DNA of 64,000 bases from Halictus rubicundus (GCF_050948215.1 NC_135157.1:3844001-3908000); one strand, 5' to 3'; numbered from the stretch's first letter, positions 22,790 to 35,799 are shown. Notes: generated from the sequence alone by a model not told the origin. Made by a program: numbers and translations.

Positions 22790-23436
22790 CAGCGATACGT
22801 ATCAATAAGCAACTGCTAAATGCATCGCGCAGTTAATTATGTCCTAGAACTGACTTTGCGCGCCGCGCGAAATTCAATTTAAAACCATTAAATTATTAGG
22901 CATTGTAAATCGTCCGGACACCTCGGGAAATATTTATTTCTCGTAAGTTAGAACAAGAAACTTTCCGCGGAGCAATCAGACGCGTTCTTCGCGATCTCCC
23001 ATTAATTTCGATGAACTTCGCGGCGAGCGTTAAAGTTTGCGTTACCTACAGCGAGGTCAAGTATTTGCAAGCGAGGTTCCTTAATTTTATTTCTCGCGCC
23101 GTTTAGTTTGCACTCACGATTATTTTCGTTACGATCGCGAGCAATGTTCCCCTCGCCGTTCGTCGATGAAATTCTGTTTTCACCGGGTACCTTTTGCAGA
23201 TACGATTGAACCACTCCACGCGTGCCATATCGATTATTATTAGGTTATTTCATACGTTCTGAAAACCCTGGAAATTCCTTCACCGTCTCTTCATCACGTT
23301 TTCTATTCCATTCTCGATCCATTTCCCTGATTCTGTTTTAAAAAATTCATTTTCGTTGCTCGAAGAAAATTCTGTTTCAAACAGCGTCAACAATACTTTA
23401 ATGTAGCTTTATCAAGACTTTAATGTAATGCTATAC
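22790..23436. other. No gene seen
   Basis: A CpG-rich patch (22850-23220) then AT-rich DNA. No recognisable motif. Confidence 0.4.
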
Positions 23437-23597
23437 AGCAAGGCACATATTGAAAAATTTAGTGATATATAATTTTCGTATTATAATGAAATTCATGATT
23501 TGCACGAGAAACAATATAGAAAGGTACATTATTAAAAATTTAGTGACATTCAATATTCTTATCGTAATGAAATTCATGGTTTTCACAAGAAATGATT
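23437..23597. repeat. Tandem duplication, period about 80 bp
   Basis: 23437-23516 and 23517-23597 align throughout: AAAAATTTAGTGA, ATAATGAAATTCATG or GTAATGAAATTCATG, and CAC-AGAAA. Confidence 0.78.
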
Positions 23598-24374
23598 GTC
23601 CTGATTATTTAGTATTTACGTGACTATTGACAATAGTGTACTATATTTTAAATAGAGTTTCTATTCAGATTTTCCGTCAATTAATTTCTGATGAGTCAGT
23701 TTCCGGTTAATGCCCCCAGAAATCGCGGTCACTTCTTTTTGAATGTTGAATGCTGCCGCGGTTGGCGATAACAGTTTTCGATTTTTTTCGCAAGTTTATA
23801 AGTTTCGCGAGTTTCGAGATAATACGACGTCGTGCGAGGGAAACCGACAGGCTGCACGCAATATCCGTTTTGTTGGAAGAGAACCAGGAACACGCACTCG
23901 ATCATCCTGTCGATATTACCCCAACTCGATACCTATGTAATCATCGGTTTATTGTTTCAATTTTTGTTCGTGTTTCATCTTGATATATGAAGCTCACTCC
24001 AAAAGTAACAAGAAGACTGGGAACTTTTTTAACCTCTTTCGCCACAACACAATGTATCATACAATTTCTAGAAGTTCCGAGAGAAATACATTTCTAAATC
24101 AGCTTTGTTTATGCAGCAAGCTACCGCATAACACGATAAAAGAGATTGTTCGAAAGGATTAGACTCGTTATGAAGATTTCGAACAGAGTCTACTAACTAT
24201 GGATGTCCACTTCCTTTGAATCGAACCAGAACTAATTAAAAATCTTGATTATTTACAAAACGGCGGGATTTTTAAATCAAATTATTGACTTTTAAAAATA
24301 TCTTTCCGCCTTTAGCACGTAAAAAATAAGGAGAAAACAGGGTATGTGCTGAAGATCCTCTCAATTATGAAATT
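23598..24374. other. No gene; TTAA MITE fragment at 24160-24235
   Basis: 24160-24235 matches the middle of the 208-bp TTAA MITE (GACTCGTTATGAAGATTTC, GAACAGAGTC, ACTTCCTTTGAA). Both ends are missing. Nothing else was recognised. Confidence 0.55.
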
Positions 24375-25538
24375 GTGCCCATAATTATGAAAGTGGTCTG
24401 TCAAAATTTTAAAAAAATGAGTTAATCAGTTATTTCACATCACATTATTTTAAACTGTATTTATTCAATGTAATTTTTACGATATCGTCAAAAATGAACC
24501 ATTAGATAGTGGTTGTAATTTCAAGATTATATGGAATTCATTTAGTATTAATTATGAAAGTGGTCTAAGTCAAAAATCAAACACGTAATAGCTTACAGTG
24601 ATGCTTGTTCAGGCCAAAATCGTAACATTAAAGTAGCATTGACACGGATGAAAATAGCTCAGTCGTCAAATAATAATATTGAAACGGTAGACCACAAATT
24701 TTTGGTATCGGGTCATTCCTTTCTACCGAATGACCGTGATTTTGGGTTGATAGAAATGAAAATAAAAAAAGCAAATTACTTATACAATCCTGAGCATTAT
24801 TATGAATTGATAGAAAAGTATAGAAGAGGAAATACATTTTCTTGTGTCTAGAAGAGTCTAGACACTCTAGAAGAGTCAATAACAAGAAGAGTAAAAAATA
24901 CCGCGGGCGAATCTGTCTCTTGGCTGCAAATTCAATGGATGAGATTCTTGAAAAATGAACCTTATAAAATGTTCTATAAAACTTCTTTAGATGATTCTAA
25001 ATTCCACGTTTTGGATCTTTCACCCAAAAGAGGAAGACCAAAAATATACGGAAATATTAAATTACTTCCATTATACACCACCACTAGACCAGTAACGGAA
25101 GAAAAACATAAAGATATTATGTGTTTACAACCATACAACCCTCCAGTTTTTCAGGAACATTTTAAGAATCTTAAAAACTCGAAATGATAAAAATGGATTA
25201 CTTTTTAAAAATAATTAATAAATGTTCATGAATTATTTCATTAAAGTTATTGTTTCAAATAAAACTCATAGTTCTTTATTGCTTTTAAGTCATGTATAGG
25301 ACATTCAGTTAATTTTGAAAATGGTCCAAGTCAGTTCAAACTTGAAAAACAACATTTTCGTATGAAATTCACACAAAATTTCATATTCATAATAAATTAC
25401 CATTAATCAAGGCTAATAAAATTATAAATTAAAATGTCGCATAATGTAAATATATTTTTTAATTTATTCAAATGCAATTCATTAAATATCTCGAAACAAG
25501 AAATGTATGACTTAGGCCACTTTCATAATTATGGGCAC
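24375..25538 (+). mobile_element. DNA transposon relic with GTGCCC ends, 1164 bp
   Basis: The ends are inverted repeats: GTGCCCATAATTATGAAAGT then GG-CT at the left, mirrored as AG-CCACTTTCATAATTATGG then GCAC at the right. The subterminal motif GAAARTGGYCYAAGTC recurs at about 24556 and 25317 besides the tips, giving at least four copies, typical of transposase-binding arrays. Between them lies a conserved protein fragment (24570-25187). A target duplication is not clear (ATGAAATT left, ATGTAGTA right). I do not recognise the superfamily from the ends. It is probably an internally deleted member of a larger element. Confidence 0.7.
24570..25187 (+). pseudogene. Conserved insect repeat protein (DACSGQNRN type, DUF7869-like), C-terminal part
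   Basis: One frame runs from about 24570 to the TGA at 25187 with a single TAG at 24849-24851. The first part reads YSDACSGQNRNIKVALT, then VDHKFLVSGHSFLPNDRDFG. After the stop come SITRRVKN, SWLQIQWMRFLKNEPYKMF and a basic KRGRPKIYG tail, then VFQEHFKNL. From memory this resembles large uncharacterised families in insects and cnidarians whose S/L-D-x-C-x-GQN-x-N motif is thought to belong to an RNase-H-like domain; the DUF7869 label is a tentative recollection. The TAG lies in a local duplication (CTAGAAGAGTC twice). The N-terminal portion is absent. Placement inside terminal inverted repeats suggests a transposase, which is inference. Confidence 0.65.
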
Positions 25539-26494
25539 ATGTAGTATAAAAGTGTAAGATGCATATGAACTATGAATTACTTATATGAAGTGCAAGCTGA
25601 ATTCTTCAAATGCCTGTAACCACGTTAATTTTACGAATTCAAACAGATTATGTTTCTTGTACTTAAAGGAAGTGCAAAGAATCGATTTTTCGTAACGAAA
25701 AACTAGAATTCCCCGTGAAAACTGTAACGGAGAAGGGTTATCTAGGCGATGCATTCATTTTAGTAGAGAGTCACGCGGTTCTATTGTTAGTTCCAGAGAG
25801 CGGGCACGGTCCATCGATTCCTCGTGAACGACAACGATTCGGAAATGCACTCGGGGGCTGATAAAATGCGCGAAACGTCGCGAGGGTTCGCAAATCCTCG
25901 GGCTGGCCGAGCCGACTTCGATCGATAACGAGACTTCCGTTTTACAATTAAGGTCGGCCACTTTCGCGGCCCCGTATACTTTATCGAAGCGCAAGTGCAC
26001 CGGTATCCTGCCCGTGGTGTACACCGCGGCATGGATAGCAATAATTCCGACAGGGGCTATCATTTCGCGATCGTGAAGAGAGTTAAAGTGGTTCCCGCTC
26101 CTCCCATCAGTGACGATAGGGGGTTCGAAGGTAATAATTCGAGGAGAGCCTACGTAAAGCCCGTGTAACATCTCGTTATCGTGGTTTATTGGCATTCGTG
26201 ATAGGTGTACGATATTGCGTTGATATAAATTGCCGGACAACCTAACCGACGCTGTCGATTTATATCCCTTCTTGCCCGAGTGAAAGATGACCAACTAATG
26301 GCAGATTAAACAATCTTTTTCTTAGAACCCGACTCTGTTGCGCACGAAGGGATCAATTTCATCGGGACGATCACTTATTTATTCGTGAGCTGCTCGTCAA
26401 TGTTGCAACGGGTCAAATGCATAAATGAGATTGGGTCTATTGCTGTTCGCTTATTTCGAAACTAAATAACATTTTAATGAGCTCTGTGTGTATA
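25539..26494. other. No gene seen; CpG-rich from about 25740
   Basis: A 179-codon minus-strand frame at 25755-26294 sits in CpG-rich DNA and shows no domain, so I treat it as chance. Confidence 0.4.
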
Positions 26495-26680
26495 CAGTCG
26501 AGTCGAAAGTAAGTCAACGATTGACGCTTCCTGGCATGCGATATATCTTTAATAATGTTAATATATATTTTACTGGCGCATTTTTTTAATTTACTTATAC
26601 CATCTAAATAAAAATAAAACAATAATTTGATTTTGTATTAAGAAATCGCCAACCGTTAACTTACTTCTTAAACAGAAGCA
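26495..26680. mobile_element. TA-type MITE, CAGTCGAGTCG family (approximate ends)
   Basis: Left TA then CAGTCGAGTCGAAAGTAAGT, then CAACGATTGACG. The right side read inward gives GAAGTAAGTTAACGGTTGGCG; the outermost right tip is decayed. A short AT-rich interior follows. Confidence 0.55.
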
Positions 26681-27994
26681 GACGAACAGAAATGTTTATT
26701 CGCAAAATTTGTACCAAACCCTTTCGAGTTGACATCATCTAGCATCCATTACCAGATTCCCCTATAGATGGGAAGGCTTAAGAAATTTTATACGTTTTAA
26801 AAAATTATATTTTTTACATGTCCTCCATATAAGTTTAAAAAATTTGTTGTTTCCAAGTTTCTAGGCCCAAGCTGTGTGACTAGGAAGATTTTCTTTTTAT
26901 GCATACTATATATATGCATATTATTGTTTACCTTGAGATGAAAAATAAATGAACCTTTCTGAACTTATTATATCTTTCCATCAAGGCTGAAGTATTGCAC
27001 GATTTTATACAGTAAACATAAGTGTCCCAAATACGAGACAGTAAACTTCAGAAGAATTTTAGAATGTCACTTCATTTCGAACGTATTAAAATCTTAAAGA
27101 CAAGAAATGAATTTCAGAAAATTTTGATTCTGCGCATAGACCCGCAGACGGTATAGCTCTTTACATTTCTCATGAAAGTGTCCCTGCAAACAGGCAAAAC
27201 CGCTCATCCCTGTCGTTTACTGTTCGCAAGTGATTGTTCGAATGTGATTGGCAGGAGTGCTCCTCCGAGCTCTTGAACATTAAAGGAAATCACCATTCTC
27301 TAAATATGAAACTTTGCCGGCTATCGAACACTCGTTATCATCCGTATGATTCGCGGGATAAAAAAATCGCAAAGGTTTTCCACAGGAAATTTCCCTTCAG
27401 CTTGCGGGTCCATTCGTACGTTCTTTTTATCGGGTCTGTCCGGGAAAGTAGGTCACTTTTCCACGGTATCTAATATTTTCAAATGGCAATATAAAACGCA
27501 TTGCGTCGCGAACGCACCCGGTTTCGTTTGTAGCAGGCCGCTCCCTTCTTCCATGTTTATTCCTGCGTCGCGTCGAAACCGGCGTTTGCTGCGAATCTGC
27601 TTTATTGCTAAAAACACAGCGACGGCGCACGGAAAATCCTTGTAACCATTCCCATCGAGACGTACGGTTCCCGGTTCGCGGCGATAAATATTACCGGCCG
27701 ATAACAATGCGTGCCGCAGCCGCTATTACTCGTAAACTAGAAAGAAAAGATTTATCGATGGCGTCGCTCGCTCCGATATTTCCCGAGAAACCTGCCATCT
27801 TTTGTCGTGTGGACGTTGCATATGTCACCGTCGATTACCAAAGCGGCGTCCATATTTACCCGTTTCGCGTTTGATCGCTTGCAACACATACTATGCAGAA
27901 CGATCGACGACTCATCTTTATATGGAAGATTGCTGCGTGGAAAAATTGTCAAGCACCTTTTTAACCGCACGTAGTTCTTACCTTGATTTATCTA
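26681..27994. other. No gene seen; GC-rich 27180-27900
   Basis: Overlapping frames on both strands in the GC-rich part show no recognisable domain. Confidence 0.4.
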
Positions 27995-28591
27995 CAGTCT
28001 CTACTCGATAAATGTCCCAAATATCTAGCCTATAATTGTTCCAGAACTATCCCTACTACCGCGGGGTGTACCCCGTGAGGGACCCCGAAGCTTCAGAGGC
28101 CTCGGTCACCGAGGAGTGTAAACATAATACGGATCGGGTACATTGATGTGAGACCAAGAGACCACTACTAATCCAATAAAAAAACTTTTTTATTTTTCAT
28201 TATTTTTTTATGGGACTTTCACCAACATATTCGTGACATTTCTCTAACGAAAATTATACCAAATATGATATAATTCCGATGATATTTACTTGTGTAATGA
28301 ACGATGAAAGCTACTTACCATTACAATTATATTAACGGAAAATTAGTGTAAACGTGACCCGAATTATACCGTGATTGGTATTATTTTAATCAGAAAAATT
28401 GCACGAACACGTTGGTGAAAGTCTAATAAAAAATACTGAAAAATAAAGATGTTTACACTCCTCGGCGACCGTGACCTCTCGAACTTCGCTGTCCTTTCCT
28501 ACATTTTGTAGTGGATCAAAGAATAGTATCTTCTGGCCGATAATTGTCCCTGACCAGACCTGTGTTTTGGACAATTATCGAGTAGACACTG
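27995..28591. mobile_element. TA-flanked element with long mirror-image arms, 597 bp
   Basis: TA at 27993-27994 and 28592-28593. Tips CAGTCTCTACTCGATAAATG (left) and, read inward, CAGTGTCTACTCGATAATTG (right). Farther in both arms carry GAG-CCTCGG or GAG-TCACGG, then CGAGGAGTGTAAACA, so the arms extend about 130-150 bp. The CAGTGAATTC MITE internal block (GGGGTGTACCCCGTGAGGGAC) lies in the left arm in reverse. The centre (28180-28450) shares AT-rich segments with 46950-47050. No coding frame. Confidence 0.78.
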
Positions 28592-31500
28592 TATTTCTTC
28601 TTGCTAGGATACTGGAAAGTCGTTGTGAATTCGTAACACAATTAGTTGTTTGCAGATAAGATCACTATAATATTAACATGAGAGTTATTATATCTTAACA
28701 ACAATAAGATTAACGTGTATCTTACACTTACATTGCTTTGTAATGACGAATCATCCTGTATATTTGTCGAATTTCAATTATTTGATACAATATGGCAATG
28801 TTTCGAGACCATTTGTGCACATTTCTTTGTTAAAATGGGACAGAATGTGCAAACAATTACCACGCATCTATTAAAGCAAATCTAATTCGAGTATTGCATC
28901 GCCCTTTTTTCAGAAGCTGTCTACCTCTGCTAATAAAATGCTTTTATCCAAATATTTTCTTGAAATATTTGAAATTTTGTGCCCTACTGTCAAAGTTATC
29001 GAATATATGATGAAAATATTCTGATAATAATATCATATATGTACGTATATTGAAAATATCCAACGTACATCGAATATATGCATTGATATGTCTGCCTACA
29101 AGGCATTATTTATTCAAACGCGACTGTGGTATTTCATGAAAATTATCTGAATAATCACATCAAAATTTCAAACTCTAAATTATTTAATTTTCAAACAACC
29201 TAAAATTATAGAAAGAGGGATTACACAGAATAGGCTCTATAATAAATCACTCTCAGCATAAAATAAAAAGAAGTAAAAACTTTATGAAGATTTATGCGGA
29301 TTTTATGCACGTATAAAAAGATTGTATAGACGACATTTCAAATGGTATAAACATTAAAAGAATTCAAGAATGTCAATATTTTATTTTCCGTCTATTATAA
29401 TTATTATAGAGAGGAAGAACTTTCTACTTGATTCTCCCTTTCTTGCAGTCGATGAAGAAAATTTTTATCTGCGGATCCTTATGGAAAATCGGATTTTAAA
29501 CGTATTTCGATATATAGAAAATCAAAGTTAAAAATGTGCTCCAGTATTTTACCGCGATTTTGCGGCATCTTGGATTAATTACTGAGCCGGCGGCAGCGCA
29601 GTTAAGCGGATGGTACAAATGTCACAGACCAGGATTGCTCTGCGGAAGAGATATTGTCGTCTATTTTTATCCGGGGCAATTCGAATTCGCCATTCGGTAC
29701 GCAATTTTTACGGTAGCGAACTGGCCAGCCGGGGAAACACGTCGTATCCGACGGAAAGTCGTCGCACTAACGTACCATTTTGCCCGATCATATTTTCAAC
29801 AATTCCATCGATCTCGATCCCGGTCGCTGGCCGGCGTAATCCGAAAACCGCGGATTCGATCCGCTGTTGCGTACGGTTGTTGTCAATAACCGATACTCTG
29901 CCAATCAAAGCCGTCTCGGTCGTCAGGAGAAACATTTTCCTTCTTCCCTGTCATTTAGAGTTGGCCACCCAGCGCGTCAATCGACGTATTCGATCGCTAA
30001 TTACTTGTAACCTGTAAAATCACAGAAAGCTCTGTTAGCATTGAGTTGTGGTTTGAGTTCTGGTATCGATTAACCCTCAAATAGCGAACCTTCTTTACAG
30101 TTAGAAAATTGACGGTGCTTGTGACCCTTCACAGACATATTTAGCAATTTTTGAAGCATATTTTTTAGGGCATTTCTTCTAGATCCTTTAGTCTTTTTAT
30201 CATTCCTAATGTAACAGGTATTTATTTAATTTGACCGTCAGAAATTGAGTTGTTAAATCACGATTTTGATATTCTGGGTCAAAGTAAACCTTGGCTCTAC
30301 TGTCAGAGGGTTAATCTGTCTCCTATCTTCTCGGGGTAAAATGTAACGTAAATTTTTACGTATTCCTTTCGCGAATTTTTATTAAAAATGAAAGCTTAAT
30401 TGCAAGAAACACGAGCCAAAGAAAATGTCTTCTTTCTGAAGTAATTCTTAATTCTGAAATAATGTATTGTTATTCTTGAATTCTTTCAATCTTTCCACTT
30501 TATTATTTAATTGCAAGTATTTGTTTTTACTATGAATACAGTTTATAAAACTCGACCTATAAAAGTTGTTATCGAAACGTCGTTAGATAAACATTTTGAT
30601 TAAACCGTAAATATTCGCATAAACTCGAATTTCCGTAAATTAATTTCCAGAACGCGAAATGAAATAAATATTTGTTTGATCCACGACGACGCGCTAAATA
30701 AAGAGTGGAATAAACCGGTGTCAATATGAAAGTTTGCATGTAATCGCCGCGTTTTAAACATTCGCGTGTACCATACGAATGTACCTAAATCGCCGGTATG
30801 ATTCGAGCAAATTTAGATACGTGTTTGCGCGTGAATGGAAAACTGAAAAATTGGGGGAAAATACGAACAATGCGAACGAATTATGTGTACATCCGGAGCT
30901 ATCGGGTTCACAATAGACTGTCCCCGCTTTGCAAGTGTTCCCCCGGAACCCGACGCGTTTTCGCCTGAAATGAAGAATCGGTTCGATCAAACATTTTCAT
31001 ATCGCGAATCTCTTGTCTCGACGGTGCATACACGCGAGCGGATCACCACGGGGACGTTTAATTGATGCGTGGAACAGCCTGCACGTACGGTGCTTTGTGT
31101 ATTTGAAAAGGGGAACGTGGCCGACGTGGCCGATGATGTCCATCGATCGATGGGGAATAGAAGGATGGTCCCTCGGACAGTACAAATTATGCACCGCGGA
31201 TGCAAAGTGCATGGGGAACGAGCCTCGCGCCTCGATGCCCCCGAATGCACCGCACTGCATTCTCCTTCGTTCTGCTGTCCTCCCTGCTGCATCGCTGCAC
31301 GCAACGCGAAAGATACTCGCAGATAGTCGTGGCATTTAGGGGGAAGTCGGTGTGGCGGGCTGAAAAATTTCGAATTCTTTGTTCACCGTACTTTTGATGG
31401 TTTTGCTCGTCTGAGAAAATATTTGAAGATATTTTTGTTAAGTTATAAATAAAACAATTTTTTCGTATTTTAGTGACTAACGCAGCAGAGGGGTGAGAAC

Positions 31501-31600
31501 TCTTCCATGGAAATATATGCATATTATTTAGAATTTGATATAATATCCATCTGTGAAATTAATTATATGAGTCATGTGAACATGGTACTTGTACGGGCAT
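28592..31600. other. No gene seen; alternating AT-rich and CpG-rich blocks
   Basis: 28592-29530 is AT-rich. 29560-29980 and 30720-31340 are CpG-rich, with up to 135-codon frames on either strand that carry no recognisable motif. The remainder is AT-rich. Confidence 0.4.
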
Positions 31601-33263
31601 GGAAAAAGCAAAAAATAGCGGTTTTTGATGTTTTAAACTATATGTCCCCACTTTGAAAAATCTTAAAAAATTATGTTAACGACCATAACGAGATTCTAAC
31701 ACGGCAAAAATATAAACTTCGTATCTCATAACTTCTACAGGAAATCGGCATTTCAAAATTGTTATTTTTTACAATTCGGCGTCGAAGCTAAAAATTCTGA
31801 AAAAATTCATAGATGTGCACTCTAGTAGCTAAAATATGCCTGATTTTTTTCAGAATTTTCAGTCGAAGAGGATAACAGAAATTACGGAATACCCCGATTT
31901 TCTCTGTCATCCCATTACTATCCCCAATGTCAACATATAGGGTTGAAGATTGGCACAAAGTCTTTTCTTCGGATAAGCCATCGAGTGACCTATTGCAAAT
32001 TCAATTTGGTTTGAGAACACTTGACCTCCTTATTCAGCGACACCCTTTAAAGTAAAAATATCCATCTATTATGATTAGATTGCGGATTAGATTTGTATGT
32101 AAAATAAAAGTTTCTTGCAGTAATTCTACAACGCTTTTAACAAGTTAGGTTTAATATATGTGTATTTCGAAATTATTTTAATATTTTTCCTGTGTTAACT
32201 TAACTTCAGTGTACACTGTTCTTAACAGAAATTTCACTCTTGAATGTCTTTCACTCCAGTGATTATATGTTAAAATAAACATTTCAATACGTATTCCGGA
32301 ATTTTTTTAGATTTTGTGAAAGTCCTGAACAGTTAAAAAATTAGTCGTCCACCTAACCAACCCGATATGCAGACAACGTCGATAAAAATGAACAGACGGT
32401 CAAAAATGCAGCTTCGAGATCTTTAAAATTTGAAAAGACTTTATCCGGTTCTATAACCTCTGTAATTATGCGAATGTCTATATAAAATTTTGATCAAAGT
32501 ATGAATCTCAAAACCAAAAATAGAAAATCCATTTTTGGAGGTTTCAATGCTGCTGCACCCCTTTAAACTTTTGATAGCGTGCACTTTGCACAGAATTGCT
32601 AATAGGGACGACAGAAAGGGATCGATTTACGATGGTGCCCATAGAGGGTTGAAAGCATTATCTAAAAATGCGATTACACTCGCGGGTGTTACTTTCCCGT
32701 GACATTCAGAGGAAGATTCGGCGCATGCCCTGGAATCTTGGTGGCACCCGCGACATACGTGGCCCCATCGCAATTCCCGTGCACAGAGTGCCGGCACGCG
32801 AGTTAACATCCCATGAGAAGTCGCTTTCCTTTCGCTCTGTCTCCCCGGCTCGCAGTTCCATCTTCTCTTCCACGATTCGCAGTTCTCTACCGCCCCCGCA
32901 ACATGTCCCTATCTTTTCCCGTTTTATCTCTATTATTCAAGTAACTCGTCGCAGCGGGCGGAACTACGCGAAAGAACACAACCGTTCCCCGCTTTGAGCC
33001 TTTTGCATAAAAGAAACTACGGTACTTAGGCGGATCGAGGAGGCAGCGTGAGATCAAACATGCCGCGGGCATCCCGCCGCGTCTCGTCTCGCGATTTTAA
33101 CGCGCCAGACAACCACTACTTGCGAATCCAACCGTCGAATTAGATCACTATAAGCGACTATCTTGCAATACTCTATAAACGCAAGAAGAATGTCTATCCA
33201 AATTTTTAGTCATTTTTTATAATATATACCCAAAGAAATTGGGTATATACCGTTAAATTGACG
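31601..33263. other. AT-rich sequence, then GC-rich island; short hairpin
   Basis: 31601-32540 is AT-rich and looks repeat-like (an AAAATTCTGAAAAAATTCA and TTTTTTCAGAATTTTCAG mirror pair near 31785-31865), but I find no second copy here. 32640-33110 is CpG-rich. 33226-33251 is a perfect hairpin with stem TATATACCCAA. Confidence 0.4.
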
Positions 33264-33430
33264 ATTTAGTAGAACCTCCATTATCCGAACCGATAATATC
33301 CGAATTCTCTATTCGTCGAATCACTGTTTCACATGATTCAAATTGTATCGTGTTTGGTTTCATTTCAACCAGAATAATGTCACGAATATGCTGGTAAAAG
33401 TTTCGTAGAAAAATAATTACAAATGAAAAA
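33264..33430 (+). repeat. Pogo/Tigger-like repeat fragment (left end only)
   Basis: Starts near 33267 with AGTAGAACCTCCATTATCCG, close to the complete tip at 35809. It continues with a CGTGTTTGGTTTCATTTCAA segment shared with 20165-20200 and with GTAAAAGTTTCGTA. No right end was found. Confidence 0.55.
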
Positions 33431-35560
33431 ATTCACTATGCCGGTCCGTGAAAGCCTGCAGTGCCTGATTAAGTATCGAACGTGTGTCGAGTATGGCGGC
33501 ACTTCGAAACTGTTTAGTCTGCCATGGATGTCCTGTGCAATTGGCTGATTTTATTGTCGCCTGCAGCGTTTTTTCGTTCTGTCAGCTTCGTTACCAATTC
33601 TATTTAACGACTAGAGGAAGAGAAATGGCTTTGAAAAATTTCAATTACGTCATACGAGACTTACATACGTAAAAGTTAAGCAAGAAAAACTTTCGATGGA
33701 CGTGACCGCTGCGGAAACGTTCCAGGAAAGTTTTAATATAATTCGGATTGCAGAAGCTTCAGTATTTGTTGTTCTATGTAAACATTTGTAACACACAGTT
33801 GTAAAAGATTATCGGTGTCAAGGTATAAGAATATTATCAACCGAAATTTCGTTCATATTTGTCTCTATTATTATTTGTTTATTGTTTTTCAACCAAATAT
33901 GGTTTATATAGCATAATATGTATTTCTATTAATTTGAATAATTTAATTTTTATTATTGCAAATTAGAGTATTTTCCCGTCAAGAATCGTCGAGTGCAAGT
34001 ATTATATTATTATTTTTCTAGTGGAATATTAAATTCTTGAACTATTAAATAAAATTTCGCCTAGATTGGATAAAAATAGTGGAAATTATCGGAAAATCAC
34101 AGACACGCAGATTTTGATTTTTATATGAATAGCATTACTGGTGTATAAATTTGATAGAGTGCATTTATGAAAAATTTCAAAATTCTTACATAATATAGTG
34201 TATCAAGCATGTTATGTAACAATGTGTATGTTATAAACACGTAGTTTGGTGCACAGAAAGATCCTTGTACACGCACGACTAAAAGTCATGACTTTTGCAG
34301 CGACGATAAGACGACTTTTAGTTTCAGCAGTGATAAAACAATCTTGACTTTTCATGATCTTTCGTGTCGCCATGGTAGAAGCCGCATTTACTGTCGCGTA
34401 AAAACGTATCTTCACAGAAGCGGTTTTTTTGTTGGCATAAAGCGCCTTCCATGAAGTATGGAGCCAGTTGCAGTTTTACGGGCAAGAAGTAACCAGTGTT
34501 AATAATTTCTATTCCCCGAAAAGAGGTCAAAAGTGCCTTCGGACCAGATTAAACCAACGACGCACTATTCCATAATTTGCTAAAAAAACATATCACACTC
34601 CATCAGTTTCAACCTTTTACCTTGACTGGTAGAGTAGTTACCTGAACAAGTCCGATTATCATTTCCCATTCTATTTTTCTTATTTATTCGTTAGCAAAAA
34701 TTCGAAAAAAACTTAGCCAGATATTCAGATGCAAATCAGGGATTTTTTTTATTTTTTGGTTGTACATTTTTTTTTATAACTTCGGATGAAGATAGTGGAT
34801 TAAATAAGAATATAATTTCTTCGATAAGTTATCGTCGTCGATTTAATTGGGTTCAAGGATTTCTGAGTTCTTTATTAAGCTATGTGTGTACAGTTTTGAA
34901 CATAAATATTGTTACAGTATAACTTTCCAGAGCTATGAGAAGAATTTAATTAAATATTTATTTTTTTAAATAAAATGTAATTTAAACAATTTATTGCGTT
35001 ATATGTACAGCAAAAATGGTAATCTATGTGGGACATGGTACAAAATACGTACTATTATTTTCCCAACATAACCTCGATTTATTCAACGTATTCATTCCAT
35101 ATCAGAAAAATAAAGAGAAATTAAAAAAAAAGAACTAGCAGCAATATAATAAATTTTTAATTATTACGGAACATTATTATTCAAATATGCCAATCCATTT
35201 GTTACAAAACGTCCAAGGAGCATATTTCTGTTGCTACTTTTTACACAAATTTATTTATATTATTAGTCTTTGTTCCATAATGTACTAGAATGTATAGAAT
35301 ATATTTTGAACAATGGAAATTTAGTTCACCGTAAAAATTAGTTCACTGTAAAAATTGTACTGTATCAACAATTTTGTGTAGCACAGCGTGCATCAAGCTT
35401 TATGTACGATTGTTCAATTTTTCTTAGGACAATATATCTCCTTTGACACAAACTTGCAGGAAGAATGACGAATCATTTCACTTCCTGATTTCATAGCACT
35501 CACTTCCTGGTTTCATAGCACTCACTTCGATCTCTCATCGACGTTTGCTATTAGGTTCAA
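33431..35560. other. AT-rich, no gene seen
   Basis: Short frames only. A 16-bp perfect palindrome AAAAGTCATGACTTTT is at 34281-34296. Nothing else was recognised. Confidence 0.4.
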
Positions 35561-35799
35561 GACTGCGGATATTTATGCGAAATAAAAATATTTGTACATC
35601 AATTGTAAAGAATAGGAGCCAACTAAAAAATTCTTTCCTTCTTTATAAGTTTCAATAATAATTATATTTTGATAATATTTTAATAAATTATAGTAAATTT
35701 TAATAAGTCGAAACATAGTACGTTGATGCTTCTAAATTCTCTTAATCTTTTCACTGTTTTAAATTGCATCTATCCGTTTCTACTATAAAATCCGCAGTC
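35561..35799. mobile_element. MITE with GACTGCGGAT tips, 239 bp
   Basis: Left tip GACTGCGGATATTTATGCG, then AAATAAAAAT. The right tip is the mirror, ATCCGCAGTC, followed by TA at 35800-35801; the left TA is decayed. A related copy is at 41453-41635. Right-end-only fragments end near 38146, 50167, 53605 and 63670. Probably mobilised by a TA-specific transposase. Confidence 0.78.

Noticed and set aside
25755..26294. 179-codon minus-strand frame
   Set aside because: CpG-rich context, no family resemblance and no flanking splice or promoter signals that would support it.
29610..30017. 135-codon + frame
   Set aside because: Overlapped by equally long frames; Arg-rich and motif-free.
30987..31339. 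Overlapping frames over 100 codons on both strands
   Set aside because: Mirror-like open frames in GC-rich DNA; no evidence to prefer any.
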